A stretch of 7,995 nt of DNA from Polaribacter sp. (GCA_030731695.1 JANQTK010000021.1:1-7995), one strand, 5' to 3'; positions 1-7,435 are shown, counted from the first letter of the stretch. The notes: a model not told the origin generated them from the sequence alone. Made by a program: numbers and translations.

Positions 1-1
1 T

Positions 2-2383
2 CTATTTTTCAGGCACTAAAATCAACACATTCTTCATGTTCTTGATTTCTTCTGGATTTAAAGTCATTCTGATAAACGCACCATTCAAGTATTTTTCAGC
101 CTGATCTTTATAATGTTTGCTAAAAACATTGCCTGATTGTCCTGTTGGGATAATTGACAAACTGTTTTCAACATCCGAAAAATCAACGACTCTTCTTGTT
201 GATGGTCCTGCTGTAATTTTATAAATTCCTGTGCTGTCCAATTTAAAAATTTGATTGTTAATCACCTCATTACCGCCAATGGTTTGAAACGGGCCTACAT
301 TGAATACTTTTCGCAACAAGCCTCCTGCTTTTCCAATTGGATGCTCGTGCTCTACTGAAATGACACGTTCCCATTTCCAACTTTCTACATTCTTACCCAA
401 CTGATTTTCTAAAAATGAAATCGCTTTTTTAAATGATTTTTCTATAATTAACGTGCGTGTTTCCAGAGTGTTTTTCGTGGTAATATCATCCCACCAAACC
501 GAATTTTCATGATTGATTTGCGAAACCAACACTTGATCTTGCAATTGCGAATTTAAAAATAATTCAAAGCTTTCACCCAATTCATCTTTGTAAGTTGAAC
601 TTAAAAATTGGTATAAAAATCGATTGTAAATTGTAGGCGCAATTGCATTTTTTAAATGATTTCCATCCCACTTTTCCAACACAGCAAACGCTGTTTTTTC
701 AGCAATTGATAGGTTTGATTTGTCAATGTTTTTCATTAAATCTTTGCTGATGTCAGAAACCGTTGAAGAAGTAACATCAAACAACATTTTCGCAACATCT
801 TGCTTGGTAAAATCATTTTTATCTTTTAACAAACTCACAATTCTTTTGGCTCTGTCTTCTGGCTGATAATAACCTGGATACAATTTTCCACGAACATAAT
901 CTGGTTGATTATTCGCAGAATATACAAAATGTTGACTTGGATTGATGGCTTGCGGATTTTCATCAAAAGGTAAAATTTCTAAAATTTCATCTTCGCCAGA
1001 AGCACCATTCAAATACATTTTTGATGACAAACCTTCGCGCAATTGATACAATTTTGCAGAAGCAAACCACGCAATATTATTGTCAGCATCACCATACATC
1101 ACATTCAAACCTGGAGCGTGAATTTTTTCAGCCGCGTTTTTAAATTCTGATAACGATTTTGAGTGGCTCATTCCAAAAGAAACATCCAAGGTTTTGTTTT
1201 CTAATTGTGTATACATCCAATTCATGGCAATGGGTCTTTCATCCTGAATGTGTTCAACCAAACCATTCATAATTGGCCCGTGTTTACTCACTTTAACAAC
1301 AAAAGTAGTATCAGCAGCATCTTTAATTTTGATGGTTTTTGTAATCAACTCATACTTCTTATAGCCCTCTTTGGTTTTATATTCCAAATCATTTTTAGGA
1401 TTATTTTCTTCGGTATAAAAGTTTAAATCGTCGTTTGCCAACATCGTTAATCCATAAGCCATCTTTCTATTATGCCCCAACAAAGGGAAAGGCATCAACG
1501 CAATATTGAATCCATAAATCTCAAAATCAGGAGTTTTGATATGGTTTTGATACCAAACTGATGGTTGAGAAAAACCAATATGAGGATCGTTTGCAAAAAT
1601 AACTTTGCCATTTTTTGTTTTTTCAGCGCCAATAACCCAAGAATTGCTTCCAATAAATGTTGATACTGGCAAGGTTTTCATAATGTCATTTACAGCAACT
1701 GATAAATCGGCTTTGATAGGATTAACTTCTGTTGGAATAATAGTCAAATTTTCATTATAAGAATTCATGAATTCACTCAAATAAGCATCCCCCAATTTCT
1801 CTTTGATTTCCGTTAATAATGGATCTGTTTTATGCGCCACAGCAAAACTAAAAGCCATGTATCCAAAAACATTATACACATCTTTGATGGTGTATTTTTC
1901 TTTTTTTACACCTACTAAGGTAAATTCGATGGGCGTGCTTCCTTCTTCAATAAATTGATTAATTCCGTCTAAATATTTTTGAGTTAAAATATAAGCTTTT
2001 GAGTTTTTATCTAACGTTGCAATTGTTTTTTCAGCATCTTCTTCAATGCCTAGTCCACTAAAAAAAACATCGGTTTTTAGCAAGTCTTTTCCAAAAATTT
2101 CCGACAATCTTCCAGGTGCAATTCTGCGAATCAATTCCATTTGCCACAATCGCTCTTGTGCATGCAAATATCCCAAAGCAACATATGCGTCTTCTTGATT
2201 TTTGGCATTGATATGTGGCACACCAAATTCATCAAAATGAACAACAACTTCTTGAGAAAGATTTTTTATGCTGATTTTTCCTTCATAGGTTGGTTTTAGT
2301 GAATTTGCATACACAAAAATGATAATCACTAATAAAATTAGGATGATTCCACTAATTTTTAAAAATTTTTTAAAATTTTTCAT
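2..2383 (-). CDS. Penicillin acylase family protein (Ntn hydrolase), membrane-anchored or exported
   Basis: About 793 residues from ATG at 2383. Seen: residues ~10-28 are a hydrophobic segment after a Lys-rich start, so the protein is exported or membrane-anchored, with the rest periplasmic. The motif GSNSWVIG places the presumed autocatalytic nucleophile at Ser246, which would become the N-terminus of the beta chain after self-cleavage. Further family motifs follow: NDPHIGF (calcium/substrate region), INPSQ...SANNQ with Asn491-Asn492 in the oxyanion position, PEDRAKRI with Arg511, and a late GPSTRRVVDFSD block. Family knowledge: these enzymes hydrolyse amide bonds (penicillins, acyl-homoserine lactones, other N-acyl compounds). 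The natural substrate cannot be read from sequence. Length fits the family (about 750-850). The frame extends 8 codons upstream to a TTG at 2407, but that would overlap a promoter -7 element, so the ATG is preferred. The gene is complete and ends one base inside the window edge. It is transcribed divergently from the aminotransferase operon. Confidence 0.93.
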   Translation of the reverse strand: MKNFKKFLKISGIILILLVIIIFVYANSLKPTYEGKISIKNLSQEVVVHFDEFGVPHINAKNQEDAYVALGYLHAQERLWQMELIRRIAPGRLSEIFGKDLLKTDVFFSGLGIEEDAEKTIATLDKNSKAYILTQKYLDGINQFIEEGSTPIEFTLVGVKKEKYTIKDVYNVFGYMAFSFAVAHKTDPLLTEIKEKLGDAYLSEFMNSYNENLTIIPTEVNPIKADLSVAVNDIMKTLPVSTFIGSNSWVIGAEKTKNGKVIFANDPHIGFSQPSVWYQNHIKTPDFEIYGFNIALMPFPLLGHNRKMAYGLTMLANDDLNFYTEENNPKNDLEYKTKEGYKKYELITKTIKIKDAADTTFVVKVSKHGPIMNGLVEHIQDERPIAMNWMYTQLENKTLDVSFGMSHSKSLSEFKNAAEKIHAPGLNVMYGDADNNIAWFASAKLYQLREGLSSKMYLNGASGEDEILEILPFDENPQAINPSQHFVYSANNQPDYVRGKLYPGYYQPEDRAKRIVSLLKDKNDFTKQDVAKMLFDVTSSTVSDISKDLMKNIDKSNLSIAEKTAFAVLEKWDGNHLKNAIAPTIYNRFLYQFLSSTYKDELGESFELFLNSQLQDQVLVSQINHENSVWWDDITTKNTLETRTLIIEKSFKKAISFLENQLGKNVESWKWERVISVEHEHPIGKAGGLLRKVFNVGPFQTIGGNEVINNQIFKLDSTGIYKITAGPSTRRVVDFSDVENSLSIIPTGQSGNVFSKHYKDQAEKYLNGAFIRMTLNPEEIKNMKNVLILVPEK

Positions 2384-2400
2384 TCGGAAAGTTTTTGAAC

Positions 2401-2434
2401 TTGTCAAAGATAACAGATTTAAATCGTATTTTTG
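2401..2434 (+). promoter_or_regulatory. Candidate promoter of the aminotransferase-galE operon
   Basis: TATTTTTG at 2427-2434 matches the TANNTTTG -7 consensus of Bacteroidota. A TTG at 2401-2403 lies 23 nt upstream, at the upper limit of the -33 spacing described for Flavobacterium promoters. Transcription would start near 2441, giving a short leader before the ATG at 2458. No Shine-Dalgarno motif is visible there, which is normal for this phylum. The -33 box sits directly beside the -7 element of the divergent acylase promoter. Confidence 0.45.
2405..2412 (-). promoter_or_regulatory. Candidate -7 element for the penicillin acylase gene
   Basis: Reading the minus strand gives TATCTTTG, a perfect match to the Bacteroidota -7 consensus TANNTTTG. 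It would place the transcript start roughly 15 nt before the ATG at 2383. I find no TTG-type -33 box at the usual 17-23 nt spacing (the nearest TTG is 27 nt upstream), so the assignment rests on the -7 element alone. Confidence 0.45.
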
Positions 2435-2457
2435 ATGCTCAAAGAATCTGTAGCTAC

Positions 2458-3621
2458 ATGAAAAAAATTCAAATGGTTGACTTGCAAGGTCAATACGAAA
2501 AAATCAAAAACGCTGTTGATAATTCCATTCAAGATGTATTGAACACATCTACTTATATCAATGGCCCTTTAGTAAAAGAATTTCAAGAAGATTTAGAAAA
2601 ATACCTGAATGTAAAACACGTCATTCCCTGCGCAAATGGAACTGATGCCCTACAAATTGCCATGATGGGTTTGGATTTAAAACCTGGTGATGAAGTCATT
2701 ACAGCCGATTTTACATTCGCTGCAACAGTAGAAGTTATAGCGTTGCTGCAATTAACGCCTGTTTTGGTTGATGTTGATCAAAAAACTTTCAATATTGATA
2801 TTGATGCTATTAAAAAAGCCATCACTCCAAAAACAAAAGCGATTGTTCCTGTACATTTATTTGGACAAGTTGCCAATATGGAAGCTATTTTAGAAATCGC
2901 CAAAGAATACAATTTATATGTTATTGAAGACAATGCGCAAGCAATTGGCGCTGATTATACATTTTCTGATGGTACAAAACAAAAAGCAGGAACCATTGGT
3001 GTTGTAGGAACAACTTCGTTTTTTCCATCTAAAAACTTAGGTTGTTATGGTGATGGAGGTGCTATTTTTACCAATGATGATGCCTTAGCACACAAATTGC
3101 GTGGCATTGTAAATCATGGAATGTATGAACGTTATTACCATGATGTAGTTGGAGTAAATTCAAGATTGGATTCTATACAAGCAGGCGTTTTAAAAATAAA
3201 ATTACCGCATTTAGACACCTATTGCAACACGCGCAGAAATGCAGCTCGTTTTTATACAAAAGCGCTTAAAAATCATCCAGCAATTATTACACCAACCACA
3301 CAATCCAATACTACCAAAAACTGTGGTGAATTGTGTGATTTTTGCGATTGCCATGTTTTTCATCAATATACCTTACAAATCACCAATGGAAAACGTGATG
3401 CTTTGCATAAACATTTGTTAGAAAACGGAATTCCGAATGCCATTTATTATCCAGTGGCGTTGCATGCACAAAAAGCGTATCAAGACGCAAGATATAACGA
3501 AGCTGATTTTCCTGTAACCAATCAATTGGTAAAAACAGTCATTTCTTTGCCAATGCACACAGAATTGGATGAAGCACAATTGACGTTTATTACAGAAACC
3601 ATCATCAAATTTTTAAATTAA
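2458..3621 (+). CDS. DegT/DnrJ/EryC1/StrS family aminotransferase (sugar-nucleotide, WbpE/WlbC-like)
   Basis: A 387-residue PLP-dependent, fold-type I aminotransferase that transfers an amino group (usually from glutamate) to a keto-sugar nucleotide in the cytoplasm. Seen: MVDLQGQY start, CANGTDAL phosphate-binding region, VIEDNAQ with Asp158 for the PLP pyridine nitrogen, and SFFPSKNLGCYGDGG with Lys192 as the Schiff-base lysine. These are followed by RYYH, NSRLDSIQAG and a C-terminal YYPVALH block. The SFFPSK-LGCYGDGG and YYH signatures resemble WbpE/WlbC enzymes, which aminate UDP-3-keto-GlcNAc uronate, but the true substrate is not proven. Odd: a short insertion at residues 289-298 carries Cys289, Cys293, Cys296 and Cys298, followed by His299 and His302. 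The start is ATG 2458, where the family begins; the frame extends to a TTG at 2395, which I reject. It lies 25 bp upstream of galE, so one operon is likely. Confidence 0.93.
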   Translation: MKKIQMVDLQGQYEKIKNAVDNSIQDVLNTSTYINGPLVKEFQEDLEKYLNVKHVIPCANGTDALQIAMMGLDLKPGDEVITADFTFAATVEVIALLQLTPVLVDVDQKTFNIDIDAIKKAITPKTKAIVPVHLFGQVANMEAILEIAKEYNLYVIEDNAQAIGADYTFSDGTKQKAGTIGVVGTTSFFPSKNLGCYGDGGAIFTNDDALAHKLRGIVNHGMYERYYHDVVGVNSRLDSIQAGVLKIKLPHLDTYCNTRRNAARFYTKALKNHPAIITPTTQSNTTKNCGELCDFCDCHVFHQYTLQITNGKRDALHKHLLENGIPNAIYYPVALHAQKAYQDARYNEADFPVTNQLVKTVISLPMHTELDEAQLTFITETIIKFLN

Positions 3622-3646
3622 TCAACTTTCAATCAACAACCATATC

Positions 3647-4657
3647 ATGAAAAAAATTTTAGTAACAGGAGGTTTAGGATTTATTGGATCTCACACAGTC
3701 GTAGAATTACAAAACGAAGGCTTTGAAGTAATCATTATTGATGATTTATCAAACACAACCATCAATGTTTTAGATAATATTACTTCGATTACTGGTAAAA
3801 AACCTATTTTTTATCAAATGGATACTCGTAAAAAAGAGGATTTAAAAACCCTTTTCAACAGCCATGATATTGATGGCATCATCCATTTTGCAGCGTATAA
3901 AGCTGTGGGAGAAAGTATGGGAAAACCTTTAGAATACTATGAAAACAACCTAAGTTCTTTGATTTATTTATTGCAAGAAATGAGAGATCGTAACTTAGAC
4001 AACTTTATTTTTTCTTCTTCATGTACGGTTTATGGTCAAGCAGATGAATTGCCAGTTACTGAAAAAGCGCCTGTAAAAGCGGCTGAATCTGTATATGGAA
4101 ACACCAAACAAATTGGCGAAGAAATCATCAGAGATACCAGCAATGCGCATAAAATCAATTGTATTGCGTTGCGTTATTTCAATCCAATTGGCGCGCATCC
4201 AAGTATCAAAATTGGAGAATTACCTTTGGGAGTACCTCAAAATTTAATTCCATTTATTACACAAACTGCAGCAGGAATTCGCAAAGAATTATCCGTTTTT
4301 GGGGATGATTATCCAACTTCTGATGGAACAGCAGTAAGAGATTACATTCACGTGGTTGACTTGGCAAAAGCGCACATTGCTGCACTAAAACGCTTGATGG
4401 AAAAAAGAAACAAAACTACTTTTGAATACTTTAATATTGGTACAGGAAAAGGAAGCTCTGTTTTAGAAGTAATCAACGCTTTTGAAAAAGTAAACAACCT
4501 AAAATTAAATTATAAAATTGTGGGCAGACGTGAAGGAGATGTTGTTGCAGCGTTCGCAGATACTACCATTGCTAACAAAGAGCTAAACTGGAAAACAGAA
4601 ATCGGTCTTGAAGAAGCCTTGGAATCTGCTTGGAAATGGCAGTTGAAACAGGGATAG
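3647..4657 (+). CDS. galE: UDP-glucose 4-epimerase
   Basis: A 336-residue extended short-chain dehydrogenase/reductase that interconverts UDP-glucose and UDP-galactose (some relatives also the N-acetyl forms) using bound NAD. Seen: Rossmann motif GGLGFIGSH with Gly8, Gly11 and Gly14, an acidic Asp32-Asp33 pair for the NAD ribose, the FSSSCTVYG strand with Ser125 as catalytic Ser, and the YGNTK motif with Tyr150 and Lys154. RYFNPIGAHPS and a VRDYIHVVDLA segment are typical of GalE. Length and motif spacing match the E. coli enzyme almost residue for residue (its Ser124/Tyr149/Lys153). It is the second gene of the operon, starting at ATG 3647, 25 bp after the aminotransferase stop, with an A/C-rich leader and no Shine-Dalgarno site. 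It supplies galactose-type nucleotide sugars for surface glycans. No galT or galK is nearby, so a biosynthetic rather than Leloir role is favoured (inference). Confidence 0.96.
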   Translation: MKKILVTGGLGFIGSHTVVELQNEGFEVIIIDDLSNTTINVLDNITSITGKKPIFYQMDTRKKEDLKTLFNSHDIDGIIHFAAYKAVGESMGKPLEYYENNLSSLIYLLQEMRDRNLDNFIFSSSCTVYGQADELPVTEKAPVKAAESVYGNTKQIGEEIIRDTSNAHKINCIALRYFNPIGAHPSIKIGELPLGVPQNLIPFITQTAAGIRKELSVFGDDYPTSDGTAVRDYIHVVDLAKAHIAALKRLMEKRNKTTFEYFNIGTGKGSSVLEVINAFEKVNNLKLNYKIVGRREGDVVAAFADTTIANKELNWKTEIGLEEALESAWKWQLKQG

Positions 4658-4684
4658 TTTTAAACTTAATTATCTTTCAAATAA

Positions 4685-4713
4685 AAAACCCTGAACAATG
4701 TGTTCAGGGTTTT
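4685..4713. terminator. Bidirectional intrinsic terminator between galE and the metalloprotease gene
   Basis: A perfect 12-bp stem (4685-4696 with 4702-4713) around a 5-nt AATGT loop. The core pairs CCCTGAAC with GTTCAGGG and is flanked by A4 on the left and T4 on the right, so it reads as hairpin plus U-run on either strand. It starts 27 nt after the galE stop and lies 35 nt past the stop of the convergent metalloprotease, so it probably serves both. Confidence 0.9.
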
Positions 4714-4748
4714 ACTTTTAATATCTACTATCTTACTTCTAATATCCC

Positions 4749-7253
4749 TTATTTCGGATCTAAAATCATTCCAATACGATCTGCAACATCTTGCAAATGG
4801 TATTTTGTTAAGGTGTTTCCTGCTGCTGCAGCTGCTTTAGCATCACGTTGAATGCGTTTCAATTCGCCTCTTACAACCGCTTTCACATCCGATTGATTTA
4901 CAGTAATTCCGCTTTGTTTTGCATAGCCATTATTAATTTCACGTTGGTCCTTTGCCTCGTTCAATAAATAATTCATACGATCTAAATACGCTCTTTGCAA
5001 GTTTCTTCTGTACGTATCAATAGCAGCACCATTGTACAACTCAGACCAAATACCTGCTCTTAAATCGTTCATCATGCTTACCAAAGTGTATGCTTTTGCA
5101 GTACCATTTAAAGTTTCGTTTTCAATCATTCGTGCCATTCTTCCAGCATCTAAAATGTTGTTCAAGTTACGTGCTTGCAAGCCTCTTACACGTTCTACAG
5201 AACCTGAAAACTCAATTTTTCCGAAGATATTTTTATCCAACATCCAAGTTGGAGTTTTGAATAAATTATCAATCAAAAACTTTAAGGCTTCTTGTTGTTT
5301 CGCTTTGTTAACGTGTGAATATACAGCGCCTTCTTGGTCAGTAGTTTTATAATATTCATACACACCACCAATGTTAGCAGTTACATGTCCCATATAACGA
5401 TTAAACTGACCTAACAATTCACCATACATCGTGCTCAACTCTGCATAAGTTTCTCCTTTTTCAGAAGTCCATTCTTCTAATTTAGGTAAAATACGTTTCA
5501 AGTTTTTGATTCCGTACATAGACGCTTTCATAGCATCATCACCCAAATCTTCGGTTTGCGAACTAGGGTCCACAACACCTGATGCTTGTTGATGTCCAAA
5601 ACGATACATTGGGTCTCCTGCATGTTTCAAAATCCAAGCATCCAACGTTTCTTTTTCACCTTTTGCATCTTTGTCTAATATAGGTCTGTATCCCCAAGAA
5701 ATAGCGTATTTGTCATAAATACCAATGTTTGGCATCAATGCAACACCCTTATCTTCTGGTTGTGCTACGTAATTAAAACGCGCATAATCCATGATAGAAG
5801 GTGCTGTTCCGAATTTTTCAGTAAATGATGCTGAACGCAAAGAATCTACAGGATATGCTACTGAACTTCCCATGTTGTGAGGCAATCCTAAAGTGTGCCC
5901 TACTTCGTGAGAAGATACAAAACGAATCAAACGTCCCATTACATCTGTTTTAAATGAATTGCCACGTGCATCATCATTGATAGCTGCAGTTTGGATAAAA
6001 AACCAGTTGTGCAATAACGTCATTACATTGTGATACCAGTTGATGTCTGATTCTAAAATTTCTCCTGAACGTGGGTCACTTACGTGAGGCCCGTTTGCAT
6101 TTGGAATTGGAGAAGCTAAATATCTTACTACTGAATAACGAACATCTTCTGGAGACCAATCTGGGTCTTCTTCTTTTGTTGGAGGATCTTTTGCGATGAT
6201 AGCTTCTTTAAAACCTGCAGCTTCAAACGCAACTTGCCAATCTTCAATTCCTTGTTTGATGAAAGGAACCCATTCTTTTGGAGTAGCTCTATCAATATAA
6301 TAAACAATTTGTTTTTTTGGTACTACCAATTCACCTCTGTTGAATTTTTCGATATCTTCGTCTTTCACTTCCAAACGCCATCTGTCCAAATAAGTTACTG
6401 TTTTACTGCGTTGATCTTTCAATCCATAATCGTATTGACCTCGAGCAAACCATCCAACACGTTCGTCAAAATAACGACGCTTCATTGGGACTTTTGGTAA
6501 TAAAATCATTGAGTTACTCATCTCTAAAGAGATAGAACCTAAACTTCTGTTTGAAGGTGCAGCTGAAGCAAAATATGTTTTTACATGTCTTAATTCAATA
6601 TTTTCAGGGTAACTACTTACGCGCTCAATGTATGAACGAGAATTGTCTAATCTTGAAACTTTGTAACGAGTTCTGTAGCTATCAGGAAAACCTAACGGCT
6701 TCACATCATCCTTTAATAAAGGAGTAGCGTCAATTACAACAGCAGTACTATCTTTACTGAATGCTTTGATGGGAAAACTAAATAAAATTGGCTCAAAGTT
6801 TGAGTTTACAACGGCTTCATGAACAGGTAAAATGGTATCAGCTACCACGTCATGAGACACCACTCTTAACAAAACTTGCTCACCTTTACGTTGCCAACGT
6901 AATACTTCAGTAGCCGTTTTGCCACCACCAAAACCAATTTCGCTCGCTGTTTTCGCAATACGAGTTACCATTAACATTTCTCTTTCAAAAAGTGAATCAG
7001 GAATCTCGAATAAATAAGTTTCGTCTTTTGAATGTACATTGAACAAACCTTTATCGGTTGTCATGTCTTTCGTTACTACCTTTGCATAAGGCTGAGGACC
7101 TCCTTTTTTTGCGTCAGGTTTTGGAGCAGGAGTAACCACTGCCGGTTTTTTGTCATCTTTTTTGTCTTTCTTTCTTTGTGCAGAAGCATCAACGGAAAAA
7201 GCAAAAACAAACGCAACTGATAGCAGTTGCAATACTATTTTTTTTGTCATCAT
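4749..7253 (-). CDS. Secreted zinc-dependent metalloprotease (DUF5117/DUF5118/DUF4953-type zincin)
   Basis: About 834 residues. Seen: a classic signal peptide, with Lys4-Lys5, a hydrophobic core 6-21 and an ASA|Q cleavage site after Ala25. Next is a Lys/Asp/Pro-rich linker (about 26-53), then N-terminal blocks resembling DUF5118 and DUF5117 (from PYAKVVTKD through the FEPILFSFPI region). The zincin domain has HEVGHTLGLPH: zinc ligands His449, His453 and His459, with catalytic Glu450. A Met-turn SIMDY (Met488) follows 39 residues later. HExxHxxGxxH plus Met-turn is the metzincin signature, and Bacteroidota carry many such exported proteins of 800-900 residues; substrates are largely unknown. 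No type IX sorting domain is evident at the C-terminus. The start is ATG 7253 or the adjacent ATG 7250; an in-frame GTG at 7286 would push extra residues before the signal peptide and is rejected. It is monocistronic between two hairpins. Confidence 0.93.
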   Translation of the reverse strand: MMTKKIVLQLLSVAFVFAFSVDASAQRKKDKKDDKKPAVVTPAPKPDAKKGGPQPYAKVVTKDMTTDKGLFNVHSKDETYLFEIPDSLFEREMLMVTRIAKTASEIGFGGGKTATEVLRWQRKGEQVLLRVVSHDVVADTILPVHEAVVNSNFEPILFSFPIKAFSKDSTAVVIDATPLLKDDVKPLGFPDSYRTRYKVSRLDNSRSYIERVSSYPENIELRHVKTYFASAAPSNRSLGSISLEMSNSMILLPKVPMKRRYFDERVGWFARGQYDYGLKDQRSKTVTYLDRWRLEVKDEDIEKFNRGELVVPKKQIVYYIDRATPKEWVPFIKQGIEDWQVAFEAAGFKEAIIAKDPPTKEEDPDWSPEDVRYSVVRYLASPIPNANGPHVSDPRSGEILESDINWYHNVMTLLHNWFFIQTAAINDDARGNSFKTDVMGRLIRFVSSHEVGHTLGLPHNMGSSVAYPVDSLRSASFTEKFGTAPSIMDYARFNYVAQPEDKGVALMPNIGIYDKYAISWGYRPILDKDAKGEKETLDAWILKHAGDPMYRFGHQQASGVVDPSSQTEDLGDDAMKASMYGIKNLKRILPKLEEWTSEKGETYAELSTMYGELLGQFNRYMGHVTANIGGVYEYYKTTDQEGAVYSHVNKAKQQEALKFLIDNLFKTPTWMLDKNIFGKIEFSGSVERVRGLQARNLNNILDAGRMARMIENETLNGTAKAYTLVSMMNDLRAGIWSELYNGAAIDTYRRNLQRAYLDRMNYLLNEAKDQREINNGYAKQSGITVNQSDVKAVVRGELKRIQRDAKAAAAAGNTLTKYHLQDVADRIGMILDPK

Positions 7254-7293
7254 TATGTGTGATTTGAATTGCGACCGAAAGTACACAAACCAA

Positions 7294-7301
7294 CAAAGAT
7301 G
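7294..7301 (-). promoter_or_regulatory. Weak candidate -7 element for the metalloprotease gene
   Basis: The minus strand reads CATCTTTG, 7 of 8 matches to TANNTTTG, with a TTTA about 18 nt upstream as a poor -33 box. It would give a leader of roughly 40 nt. A second 7-of-8 match, TACTTTCG at 7276-7283, is closer to the start but has no -33 partner. Neither is decisive. Confidence 0.25.
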
Positions 7302-7333
7302 AAGTCTTAATTTTTTGTTAAAGAGATTGAAGC

Positions 7334-7362
7334 TTATTTTAAAAAATGGTTATTTAAAATAA
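7334..7362. repeat. AT-only inverted repeat upstream of the metalloprotease
   Basis: The 10-nt arms TTATTTTAAA (7334-7343) and TTTAAAATAA (7353-7362) are perfect inverted complements around a 9-nt spacer. They contain no G or C, so an RNA hairpin would be weak. The position, 81-109 bp upstream of the metalloprotease ATG and behind the previous gene's terminator, fits an operator or UP-like element, but chance is likely in DNA this AT-rich. Confidence 0.35.
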
Positions 7363-7379
7363 AAAGTTTAGAAAATAAT

Positions 7380-7412
7380 AAAGTCTCAGATTAAAATTTA
7401 ATCTGAGACTTT
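7380..7412 (-). terminator. Intrinsic terminator of the LruC-domain gene
   Basis: A perfect palindrome of 33 nt with 16-nt complementary arms around one central base (7396); a realistic stem is 13 bp (7380-7392 with 7400-7412) with a 7-nt loop. The core is GTCTCAGATT paired with AATCTGAGAC. It lies 23 nt past the LruC-gene stop. In the minus direction the arm ends in ACTTT followed by a T-rich tract. The symmetric flanks could also stop plus-strand transcription. Confidence 0.85.
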
Positions 7413-7435
7413 TACAATTATGAAACTTGAATTTA

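Larger units (their letters stand above)
7254..7435. other. Non-coding interval between the metalloprotease and LruC-protein genes
   Basis: These 182 bp hold the promoter region of the metalloprotease, an AT-only inverted repeat and the terminator of the LruC-domain gene, each listed separately. I see no credible small gene. The longest plus-strand start here, ATG at 7420, runs antisense into the LruC gene and lacks any recognisable product. Confidence 0.7.

Noticed and set aside
1205..1426. 73-codon plus-strand open frame inside the acylase gene
   Set aside because: Antisense to well-supported acylase motifs, with a low-complexity Ile/Phe-rich product typical of reverse-strand reading.
2351..2380. 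A-run/T-run alternation resembling a hairpin near the acylase start
   Set aside because: It encodes the Lys/Phe/Leu-rich N-terminus of the acylase and is explained by AT-rich codon use.
3621..3640. ATCAAC direct repeat in the aminotransferase-galE spacer
   Set aside because: Six bases repeated once in a 25-bp AT-rich spacer is expected by chance.
5032..5352. 106-codon plus-strand open frame inside the metalloprotease gene
   Set aside because: Antisense shadow of conserved coding sequence; no start context, promoter or recognisable domain.
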